Assembly: GCA_035499415.1 (NCBI GenBank)
Contig: DATJYV010000116.1
Location: 1 to 7,929, forward strand
DNA from: DATJYV01 sp035499415
Lineage (GTDB): Bacteria > Bacteroidota > Ignavibacteria > UBA10030
Length of the DNA: 7,929 nt
Reading direction: 5' to 3'
Each line of letters opens with the position of its first letter. The stretch's first letter is position 1. Both the position numbers and the translations under genes were made by a program. Below are positions 1 through 5,186 of the stretch, one piece after another. The notes beneath the pieces are model-generated. The model was not told where the DNA came from. It was given only the letters and a program-made list of their open reading frames with translations, and did no database searches.

Positions 1-1
1 A

Positions 2-199
2 AAGTGCGCAGGACCCGGTTCGTGGCTGCGTTGCGGGATGATCGATCTGCAACAGGCCGTCCGGTCTTTTTCGGCACAAGTCATGAAAAACTACGCAAAA
101 CTCGTGCAAAATTCAACGATGTGGGCGAAAGGCAACCTGGAGAAGTCGTGCCGGGGGGATTACGCTTTGCGGTGTTTCGAGGATCTGGAGAGCCTGTAA
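2..199 (+). CDS. C-terminal fragment of an unrecognised protein
   Basis: An open frame enters from the left edge and runs 65 codons to a TAA at 197-199. Its residues look like real protein rather than shadow: a helix-rich, mixed-charge tail with a run DLQQAVRSFSAQVMKNYAKL followed by a segment with two cysteines and the ending FEDLESL. An internal ATG lies at 38, but with no upstream context I treat the gene as truncated by the window. It converges on the XRE repressor gene and the two 3' ends overlap by 40 bases, which is possible for compact genomes but also means one of the two ends could be wrong. I do not recognise a family and assign no function. A competing plus-strand frame (4-336) overlaps the repressor far more deeply and is less likely. 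Confidence 0.4.
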   Translation, partial: KCAGPGSWLRCGMIDLQQAVRSFSAQVMKNYAKLVQNSTMWAKGNLEKSCRGDYALRCFEDLESL

Positions 200-585
200 C
201 GATTTTCGATTTCCTTCGCAGCGGCCTCACCAATGTCCGCAGCAAGCCGTTCGGGGTCGAGAAGGTAGCGAATCTGGTCGACCGAATATATTCCGGCCTT
301 TCTCAACTCGGAAAGCAGGGCGAGGTCAACGCTTGAAAGTGACTCCATCGGGGAACGGGCAGGTGTCTGGCCCGTGAGGAGCCAGCGAACGTCGCATCCC
401 AGACCGATGAGCCGGACGTACATCTTCTTGCCCGGGTCGGTTGCTCCCGAGAGATAACGCTCAAGATGCTGAGCCGAGATTCCCAGCGCTTCGGCAAACC
501 GCGTCTTCCATCCATGGTGCTCTCCAAACTTCGACTGACCGAATGCCTTGAGGCGCTCACCGATTGTGTGACGTCCCGGCGCCAT
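160..585 (-). CDS. XRE/CI-like helix-turn-helix repressor
   Basis: This 141-residue protein has an N-terminal Cro/C1-type DNA-binding domain at about residues 7-72. The helix-turn-helix is visible as FAEALGISAQHLERYLSG, followed by a stretch ending in DVRWLLTG, a very common end of CI-like repressor headpieces (compare the usual D-W-L-L-T-G). The remaining 65 or so residues are helical and charged and contain no S24/LexA-type peptidase motif, so self-cleavage is not expected. It is transcribed divergently from a small second helix-turn-helix gene, the layout of a phage or mobile-element switch. The ATG at 585 lies just before the shared regulatory region and has no Shine-Dalgarno sequence. 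Its role as a repressor of one or both divergent promoters is inferred from family and position. Its 3' end overlaps the convergent fragment at the left edge. Confidence 0.85.
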   Translation of the reverse strand: MAPGRHTIGERLKAFGQSKFGEHHGWKTRFAEALGISAQHLERYLSGATDPGKKMYVRLIGLGCDVRWLLTGQTPARSPMESLSSVDLALLSELRKAGIYSVDQIRYLLDPERLAADIGEAAAKEIENRYRLSRSSKHRKA

Positions 586-593
586 TACCGTAT

Positions 594-638
594 TTGTTTA
601 AAATATGTCTTGACAATAGAAACATAATTGTTTATAAT
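594..638. promoter_or_regulatory. Candidate operator sites in the divergent regulator region
   Basis: Two elements stand out in this AT-rich stretch. A palindrome AAACA-TAAT-TGTTT occupies 620-633, lying between the -35 and -10 boxes of the rightward promoter. An 11-mer TTGTTTAAAAT at 594-604 recurs with one mismatch as TTGTTTATAAT at 628-638, 34 bases further on, the second copy overlapping the palindrome and the -10 box. Protein binding here would block the rightward promoter, and the outer copy lies 9-19 bases upstream of the repressor start codon. Binding by either flanking helix-turn-helix protein is inferred. Confidence 0.45.
610..638 (+). promoter_or_regulatory. Consensus sigma-70 type promoter
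   Basis: TTGACA at 610-615 and TATAAT at 633-638 are separated by exactly 17 bases, a perfect match to the housekeeping consensus. It points rightward to the small helix-turn-helix gene and perhaps to the long operon beyond. Transcription would be expected to begin near 644-646, which is the position of an ATG. Confidence 0.75.
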
Positions 639-645
639 CGTCATC

Positions 646-690
646 ATGGGGAACGGGGAAGGTGTCAACTTGTGGACACTCATGATATGA
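646..690 (+). CDS. 14-codon leader ORF, possibly leaderless
   Basis: An ATG at 646 opens a frame encoding MGNGEGVNLWTLMI and stops with TGA at 688-690, overlapping the ATG at 687 of the next gene as ATGA. The ATG sits about 7 bases after the -10 box, so the transcript may start on or next to it, giving a leaderless message. The downstream gene has no ribosome binding site of its own, so translation of this short ORF could deliver ribosomes to it by coupling. Expression is inferred; the peptide itself shows no known motif. Confidence 0.35.
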   Translation: MGNGEGVNLWTLMI

Positions 691-881
691 AAATCCCCGG
701 CCAGAGACAAGGCCGCCGGCCGGTTCATATCAGGGTGCAGGTAATGATGTTGGAAAAGGGGATCAGCCGACGAACAATTATGCGGCGGCTGAGGATGTCC
801 AAAAGCCTTCTTAGCAAGGCCCTTCGGGGAAAGCGCGTGTCAGCGCTGCAACGAGTCGCCAGGCTCGTTCGAGAGCTCTAA
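687..881 (+). CDS. Small Cro-like helix-turn-helix protein
   Basis: From the ATG at 687 this gives a 64-residue, very basic protein. Its middle reads as a helix-turn-helix: a first helix around VQVMMLEKG, a second helix RRTIMRRL, a turn RMS, and a probable recognition helix KSLLSKALRG. It is about the size of phage Cro proteins and lies divergent from a CI-like repressor, so a Cro/CI-type pair is the natural reading, though I cannot name a family. The frame is open upstream to an ATG at 564, but that would run through the promoter and the repressor start, so 687 is preferred. No Shine-Dalgarno sequence precedes it; coupling to the overlapping leader ORF is likely. A weak terminator follows it. 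Confidence 0.6.
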   Translation: MKIPGQRQGRRPVHIRVQVMMLEKGISRRTIMRRLRMSKSLLSKALRGKRVSALQRVARLVREL

Positions 882-907
882 TTCAATAACCCAAAATCGA
901 TCGGGAA

Positions 908-941
908 AGGAGCGCTATCACGCTCTTCATCCTTCTTTTTT
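908..941 (+). terminator. Possible weak intrinsic terminator after the Cro-like gene
   Basis: GAGCG at 910-914 pairs with CGCTC at 921-925 over a six-base loop. The stem can extend by one G-U and one A-U pair to 908-927. A pyrimidine-rich run ending in six T follows, but about ten bases after the stem, so it would be a leaky terminator. It separates the small regulator from the response-regulator gene. If it is leaky, the upstream promoter could also feed the operon. Confidence 0.35.
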
Positions 942-950
942 CGGACTGCC

Positions 951-1367
951 ATGCCGGATGATGAAGCGGACCGCGCGGATTCCTCCATTGAGTCCCGGCG
1001 AGATGAATTAATCCTTCTTGTGGAAGATGAAGGATTGCTCCGGTCTGTTACGAAGCGATTTCTTGAAGAAGCGGGATTTCGGGTGGTTGAGGCGGAGGAC
1101 GGCGCGCAGGGAATTGAGCGCTTCAAACAACACGCCCTGGAGATTCGTCTCATTCTGCTCGACTTCGTGCTTCCCCAAATGGACGGATTGTCGGTGCTGA
1201 CAGAAATCCGCAAAATGAGGTCGGACGTCGACGCTATCGTTTGCAGCAGTTACCTGCCCCCTGGTATTGCGCAGCGATTCCTCCAGCTCGGCGTCCGTCG
1301 TTTTATCGAAAAACCGTACTCTCCCCTCCAGATCATAACGGACGTTCACGAGGTGTTGGGAAGATGA
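951..1367 (+). CDS. Stand-alone response-regulator receiver protein
   Basis: The 138-residue product is a CheY-like receiver domain with no output domain. After a roughly 18-residue acidic lead, the domain shows the acidic pair E25-D26 in LLVEDEG, the phosphoacceptor Asp71 in ILLDFVLPQMDG, a Ser-Ser (99-100) where Thr/Ser is expected at the end of beta-4, and Lys121 followed by Pro122 in FIEKPYS. These residues suggest it can be phosphorylated. It has no DNA-binding part, so it probably signals by protein contact. No histidine kinase gene is visible in the window. Its stop overlaps the start of the next gene (ATGA at 1364-1367), implying coupled translation with a membrane protein, a plausible partner. 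No good Shine-Dalgarno sequence stands directly before ATG 951; an AAAGGAG run lies about 40 bases upstream, too far, and no earlier in-frame start follows it. Confidence 0.85.
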   Translation: MPDDEADRADSSIESRRDELILLVEDEGLLRSVTKRFLEEAGFRVVEAEDGAQGIERFKQHALEIRLILLDFVLPQMDGLSVLTEIRKMRSDVDAIVCSSYLPPGIAQRFLQLGVRRFIEKPYSPLQIITDVHEVLGR

Positions 1368-2098
1368 TCTATCCACTCGGGAGATATTTCAGGATGCTCA
1401 AGGATGAACTGGATAATTGTGTCTCGGTCCTCGCCACCCCTTCCGATGCCTATTCGAAGATTCGCATCAGCTCCCGCTGGGCAGTCCCGCTCTCGCTGAA
1501 TTCGCTCATGTACCTGATAGTGTCTCTTCTCATGATGGGCGTCTTTCGCCAGATGATGTCGAACATTTATGCGGCCCGGTTCGGCGCGGATTCCGTGAAC
1601 ACACTTGTCTCCGGAATCTCCATGGCTTCTTTCGCGCTCATCCTCGTCTTTCAGGCCGTTGCGATCCCGGTTCGATGGATAGCTGTGAGTTCCGTCGTCC
1701 GTATCGCGTCGCGGGAAGTTCCTTTCCGGTCGATCTTGTCGTCTCTCCTTTACGCCGAAATCGTCTTGTCACTCATGTCGTTGACCAACGTCCTGCTCAT
1801 TTACGCAAGGGGGATTGAGAAGGTCTCGGGACCCTCGGATTTAGATCTCGTCCCGGGCCTGCAATATATCGTGAGTGACGCGGCGAATGAACGGATACGC
1901 TACGTTCTCGCCCAAAGTGTCAACCTATTTTCCGTTTGGTATGTCGTCACTTTTGCGATCGGGCTGACCCGGCTCTGCGATATTCCGAGGTCGAGGTCCC
2001 TTGCGTTATCGTGCTTGACGTGGACCGGCTGGTCCTTGTTGGTCGCACTCTGGCCGCAGATTCAAAGCGGGCTCTCTTCGGCAATCGGGTTGCAATAG
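1364..2098 (+). CDS. Yip1-like multi-pass membrane protein
   Basis: The start chosen is ATG 1364, which overlaps the preceding stop and gives a 244-residue protein. The frame is open further upstream, but only inside the response-regulator gene. A cytoplasmic N-terminus of about 39 residues carries the pattern TPSDAYSKI...WAVPL, which resembles the entry to Yip1-type domains (a T/S-P-x-x-A/T-F-x-x-I motif, then W and P before the first helix). I count about five hydrophobic segments, near residues 40-61, 93-117, 135-158, 195-215 and 221-243, and the number and spacing fit the Yip1 family. Bacterial Yip1-domain proteins have no settled function. Here it sits between the receiver and the secreted peptide gene, so a signalling or export-accessory role is possible. 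Assignment to Yip1 is from the pattern only. Confidence 0.6.
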   Translation: MIYPLGRYFRMLKDELDNCVSVLATPSDAYSKIRISSRWAVPLSLNSLMYLIVSLLMMGVFRQMMSNIYAARFGADSVNTLVSGISMASFALILVFQAVAIPVRWIAVSSVVRIASREVPFRSILSSLLYAEIVLSLMSLTNVLLIYARGIEKVSGPSDLDLVPGLQYIVSDAANERIRYVLAQSVNLFSVWYVVTFAIGLTRLCDIPRSRSLALSCLTWTGWSLLVALWPQIQSGLSSAIGLQ

Positions 2099-2163
2099 GA
2101 ATCGGGGCTCTTCCGCCGTGTGGGGAGCAATCCGGCGAAAAATACACGGCCAACAATAACCGG

Positions 2164-2170
2164 AAGGAGG
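2164..2170 (+). promoter_or_regulatory. Strong ribosome binding site of the peptide gene
   Basis: AAGGAGG at 2164-2170 lies five bases before ATG 2176 and is the best Shine-Dalgarno match seen in the operon; the propeller gene that follows has almost none. It fixes the peptide start and suggests that the peptide is translated at a higher rate than its neighbours. The 77-base gap upstream (2099-2175) also holds a weak inverted repeat, GCCGTGT at 2115-2121 with ACACGGC at 2144-2150. I see no convincing promoter there. Confidence 0.7.
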
Positions 2171-2175
2171 TTCCC

Positions 2176-2394
2176 ATGAAAAGAACACGCCAGCTCATAC
2201 TCCTCGCCATAGCGCTCGCACTCTCGTCGAGCACCATGACGGAACGAGCGAACGCCAAACCGGCATATTGCGACACTGCCTATTGGGGCTGCCGCGACGA
2301 TTGTGTCACATATTTCTCATGGCTCGACTCAAAGGTGGTGGCTGCGTGCCAGTACGGCTGCTATCTCGGCTGGCAAAACTGCGGCTCCAACTGA
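2176..2394 (+). CDS. Secreted six-cysteine peptide precursor
   Basis: The 72-residue product starts with a clear Sec signal peptide: MKRTRQ, then a hydrophobic run LILLAIALAL, then a polar stretch ending in ANA at residue 27, giving likely cleavage before Lys28. The mature part would be 45 residues with six cysteines at 32, 39, 43, 58, 62 and 69. Their spacing C-X6-C-X3-C-X14-C-X3-C-X6-C is a mirror image about the centre, and the two C-X3-C elements are the hallmark of alpha-hairpinin-like helix-loop-helix peptides. It is also rich in Tyr and Trp. All six cysteines could form three nested disulfides. It is followed by a propeller and a redoxin gene, which fits a secreted disulfide peptide such as a bacteriocin, signal or structural ligand. 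I do not recognise a family. NVEALA-type peptides of Bacteroides are a functional parallel by context, not by visible sequence similarity. Confidence 0.75.
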   Translation: MKRTRQLILLAIALALSSSTMTERANAKPAYCDTAYWGCRDDCVTYFSWLDSKVVAACQYGCYLGWQNCGSN

Positions 2395-2410
2395 GCGGGA
2401 AGAGGGCTCT

Positions 2411-2439
2411 GCCCGGAGGCGAATTGCAGCGCTCCGGGC
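2411..2439 (+). promoter_or_regulatory. Intercistronic stem-loop after the peptide gene
   Basis: GCCCGGAG at 2411-2418 is an exact inverted repeat of CTCCGGGC at 2432-2439, with a 13-base loop. It lies 16 bases after the peptide stop and 29 bases before the propeller start. There is no T-run after it, so it is not a standard intrinsic terminator. A 3' stabiliser, a processing site or a partial transcription block would each raise peptide output over the downstream genes. Confidence 0.5.
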
Positions 2440-2468
2440 GGGGACCTTCCTCACGCATCCGGAACAAA

Positions 2469-3473
2469 ATGACCAAGGGATCATTCATCTTGCATAATTT
2501 GTTTCCGTTTCTCATCTTGCTGTCCACCAATCTGGGGGCCACTCCGCAAGACCAAGCGAATGTTCCTGGTGCCATCCGCGTCAAGGCAGAACGATCGTTC
2601 GGCGCTCGATTCGGACAAAACGTTCTCCTCATTGGCGGGATAGCGGAGGATTCCGAGGGAAATCTCTTCGTGGCCGACAAGCTCGATTGTTCCGTCAAAA
2701 AATTCGGAAGCGACGGCACTTATATGGGCAAGTACGGAGCGTACGGGAAAGGGAAAGGGGAGTTCAAGGGTCCGCTGGATGTGGCGATCTGGAAGGACCG
2801 GGTGGCCATCGTTGACTATCTGAGCACCGCCGTAAACGTCATCAGCACCGACCTGAAATACGTGCGCACGGTCCCTGCACCGAACTTCGTCGTCGACATC
2901 GCGTTCGACCGGAACGGACGACTCTACGTCGCGACGGCAACGGACAAACCGGATGAACTGCTCACCGTGTACGACTCTCTCGGCAATTTCATTCGACCAA
3001 TCAGGAGCCCGGGAATGCACAACAACATGCTCCTCAATTCAATGCGATTAGCCGTCACTCCCACGAACAACCTCCTTGCCATGTACCAGTATTTCAATAC
3101 TCTGGAAGAGTACGATCCGGATGGCAACCTGGTTCAAACATACTCGGTTCCGAACGTTCCGTCTGCATCTCCCCAGCGGCCGCACGGCGCGGACTTTGCC
3201 CTGCCGGCCGGCGAGCTCCTGTATGACTTGTCCTGCGATAACCGTGGACGCATCTGGATTCTCAGCGGAGACTTTTCGACCAACGCGAATCGGGACGTGT
3301 ACATTCTCTCGGCAAACGGCCTGCTGCTCCAGGCACTGACACTTCCAAAACCGGCCGGGACGGTTGTGTACACGCGGTCCGACTGCATCCTCGTTCGCGA
3401 GGAGAAGCGCACCGTCTTAACGCGCTATAGGATATTGAACGGAAAGAAAGATTCCGGACGTGCCCACGAATAG
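2469..3473 (+). CDS. Secreted six-bladed beta-propeller (NHL-like) protein
   Basis: Starting at ATG 2469 the protein has 334 residues and a signal peptide: a hydrophobic run LFPFLILLSTNLGA with probable cleavage after Ala24. The frame is open further upstream, but only through the peptide gene and the stem-loop, so this start is preferred despite a poor ribosome binding site. The mature part shows repeated propeller-blade motifs of the form G-x-A-x-D-x-x-G-N/R-L-x-V-A-D, for example near residue 57 (GGIAEDSEGNLFVAD), at VDIAFDRNGRLYVA, and at LSCDNRGRIWIL, with linking K-x-G-x-x-G-E-F turns. This fits the six-bladed propellers common in Bacteroidota, which act outside the cytoplasm. The class is well supported, but the ligand is unknown. 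The gene order suggests that it binds, matures or displays the cysteine peptide. It overlaps the redoxin gene by 14 bases. Confidence 0.75.
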   Translation: MTKGSFILHNLFPFLILLSTNLGATPQDQANVPGAIRVKAERSFGARFGQNVLLIGGIAEDSEGNLFVADKLDCSVKKFGSDGTYMGKYGAYGKGKGEFKGPLDVAIWKDRVAIVDYLSTAVNVISTDLKYVRTVPAPNFVVDIAFDRNGRLYVATATDKPDELLTVYDSLGNFIRPIRSPGMHNNMLLNSMRLAVTPTNNLLAMYQYFNTLEEYDPDGNLVQTYSVPNVPSASPQRPHGADFALPAGELLYDLSCDNRGRIWILSGDFSTNANRDVYILSANGLLLQALTLPKPAGTVVYTRSDCILVREEKRTVLTRYRILNGKKDSGRAHE

Positions 3474-3990
3474 GCAGATCGTCCGGATGATCCTGTTTTT
3501 CTTTGCGGCGGGTCTTCTCGGCCGTTGCTCCTCGCCTCATCAACCGTCCGGTGAGAGGATAGACCTTCAGGAGTTGATGTCCGGGGACACGGCCTCCGCA
3601 CTCTTGAGACCGAGCCGGGGGACCGTCTTTTTGTTCACGCGCATCTCGAGCTTTAACTGTCCCCCGTGTTTGGATTCATATCAAGAGCTTGCCGCCTCGC
3701 TTGTCGATCTGCGGTCCAGGAATCGTCTTTCGAGAAATGTCCTCATCGTCGCGGCGGCCGACAGCGCAACGGGCGAATCCGATCGCTTCATGCTCGACGG
3801 ACTCATCAAGTCGCGCGGCTGGAACTTCCCCCACGTATTTGTCCCAGGAAAGGTGTTCGAGAAGTATCGAATCGAGAAGACTTCGGTACTCCTCGCAGAA
3901 AAAGATGGCGCAATTGAGTCGGCGGAGACTTTTCCGCTCGAATCGGACCAGTTGAAAGAAATCATTGAAAGACTCAACGACGAACGATAG
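3460..3990 (+). CDS. Thioredoxin-fold (TlpA-like) exported redoxin
   Basis: The GTG at 3460 gives 176 residues, with a positively charged start followed by the hydrophobic run MILFFFAAGLLG; an ATG at 3487 is an alternative that loses only nine residues. Purine-rich GGAAAGAAAG precedes the GTG. A redox motif N-C67-P-P-C70 follows the beta-strand TVFLFTRIS, as in TlpA/ResA-like thioredoxin folds, and a helix QELAASLVDL follows it. Cys23 after the hydrophobic run is preceded by Arg, so it is a poor lipobox. The protein may instead be membrane-anchored or cleaved by signal peptidase I. The cis-proline expected before the strand LLAEKDGAI appears to be Ser142 (KTSVLL). It probably acts in the periplasm or on the cell surface on the disulfides of the six-cysteine peptide, which is inferred from the gene order. 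Confidence 0.75.
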   Translation: MPTNRQIVRMILFFFAAGLLGRCSSPHQPSGERIDLQELMSGDTASALLRPSRGTVFLFTRISSFNCPPCLDSYQELAASLVDLRSRNRLSRNVLIVAAADSATGESDRFMLDGLIKSRGWNFPHVFVPGKVFEKYRIEKTSVLLAEKDGAIESAETFPLESDQLKEIIERLNDER

Positions 3991-4009
3991 AGTTCACGAG
4001 GAGAATCCC

Positions 4010-4255
4010 ATGACCCTGAGAAATTTCGAAAGCCCGCCCCCCTCGGATTTCAACGCCGCAAGATTTCTGATCATCCTTCTCTTCTCGTTCATCAATGTCT
4101 TGATGAACTCCTGGCTCATTGACAGGCCCATGACCTGGCTTATTGCCGCGGTCTCGTTCGTTAAGATCGCCGGGGTGATTGTTCTTTATGAGCTGTTCTA
4201 TATTTTAGTCCGGTACGTGCTCCGCCTAACAATAAAAGCCCGGGGACGGTCGTAG
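4010..4255 (+). CDS. Small two-helix membrane protein
   Basis: From the ATG at 4010, which has a good GAGGAGA site five bases ahead, the product is 81 residues. It has a polar N-terminus rich in proline and then two hydrophobic segments, about residues 19-36 (FLIILLFSFINVLMNSWL) and 42-68 (WLIAAVSFVKIAGVIVLYELFYILV). The C-terminus is basic, KARGRS, and so is likely cytoplasmic. It lies between the redoxin and the ABC transporter genes, so it could be an accessory subunit of the transporter. I do not recognise a family. It lacks features that would make it a holin or a toxin beyond its size. Confidence 0.7.
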   Translation: MTLRNFESPPPSDFNAARFLIILLFSFINVLMNSWLIDRPMTWLIAAVSFVKIAGVIVLYELFYILVRYVLRLTIKARGRS

Positions 4256-4265
4256 GAATGTCCGG

Positions 4266-5186
4266 ATGACGCCTATCCGTTTCAACAATATCTGCAAGAC
4301 GTTCCGGACCGGCTGGTTCGGGCGTCGTCGAAAATCGGCACTGAAGGATGTCACATTCTCGGTTCATCCGGGAGAAATATTCTCAATCATCGGTCCGAAC
4401 GGTGCCGGGAAGACGACGCTGTTGCGGATCCTTCTGGGATTCATTCGCAGCGATTCCGGCGATGCGCACATTATGGACCTGCCGGCCACTGACGCGTCGG
4501 CGAGAGTATCGGTGGGATACTTGCCCGAAGTTCTGGAATGCCCCGCTTATTTGACCCCCCGGCAATTCCTTATCGCCTGGGGAAGCTTCGGTGGGCTCAC
4601 GCTTCGTTCGGCGCAACTCAAGGCGGAGACTGTCCTTGAACTCGTTTCCCTCGGCGAGCGAAAGAACGCAAGGATCGGGGAATTTTCGAAAGGGATGAAA
4701 TTACGGCTCGGCCTGGCTCAGGCGCTCCTCGGGGATCCGGAGATCCTCGTTCTCGACGAGCCGACGGACGGACTGGACGCGGAAGGAAGGATCCTTTTTC
4801 GGAACCTGCTTCTCGAACGACGGCAGGCGGGAAAGACGATACTGATGAACTCACATCTGCTTTCCGAGGTCGAGCAGATATCCGACCGGGTAGGGATGCT
4901 GAAAGACGGAGTGATGGTGAGGGTCGACAATCTGGAAAATATTGTCAAGCGGACGGGACAATTCCGCGTGAGCTTTCGGGTGGATGCCGGACAACCTCCG
5001 GAAGTCCTGAAAAATGGATCAGCCGTCGAGAAGAAGGAAGATCGGTGGATTGTCCGCGTAAACGGCGCCGGCGAACTCGAACATCTTCTCGGTGAATTGA
5101 CGGCGATGGGCGCAACAGTCATCGCCATAGACCAGGACAGAATGTCTCTCGAGGACCTATTCGTGTCTGTCACGACGCCGAAATGA
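4266..5186 (+). CDS. ABC transporter ATP-binding protein
   Basis: The 306-residue protein carries all the nucleotide-binding motifs: Walker A GPNGAGKTT (residues 43-51), signature FSKGM (139-143), Walker B ILVLDEPT (159-166), D-loop GLD (168-170) and the switch His196 in NSHLLSEVE. The Q-loop glutamine is replaced by Glu87 in GYLPE, usual in CcmA-like ATPases of ABC-2 systems. Residues from about 225 form a C-terminal domain typical of that class. It powers the permease encoded next; the two genes overlap as ATGA at 5183-5186. The transporter may export a substrate or give immunity to the peptide; the sequence alone does not decide. It follows the 81-residue membrane protein after ten bases, so it belongs to the same transcription unit. 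Confidence 0.95.
   Translation: MTPIRFNNICKTFRTGWFGRRRKSALKDVTFSVHPGEIFSIIGPNGAGKTTLLRILLGFIRSDSGDAHIMDLPATDASARVSVGYLPEVLECPAYLTPRQFLIAWGSFGGLTLRSAQLKAETVLELVSLGERKNARIGEFSKGMKLRLGLAQALLGDPEILVLDEPTDGLDAEGRILFRNLLLERRQAGKTILMNSHLLSEVEQISDRVGMLKDGVMVRVDNLENIVKRTGQFRVSFRVDAGQPPEVLKNGSAVEKKEDRWIVRVNGAGELEHLLGELTAMGATVIAIDQDRMSLEDLFVSVTTPK

Noticed and set aside
4..336. Plus-strand open frame of 110 residues at the left edge
   Set aside because: It overlaps the well-supported repressor gene by 177 bases, and another frame in the same place has better protein-like composition.
564..686. Longer version of the small Cro-like protein
   Set aside because: It would require translation through the repressor start and the consensus promoter; the conserved-looking part begins after ATG 687.
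4010..4255. Holin or toxin
   Set aside because: Two membrane helices and small size alone are not enough; its position in the transport operon and good ribosome site fit an accessory membrane protein better.
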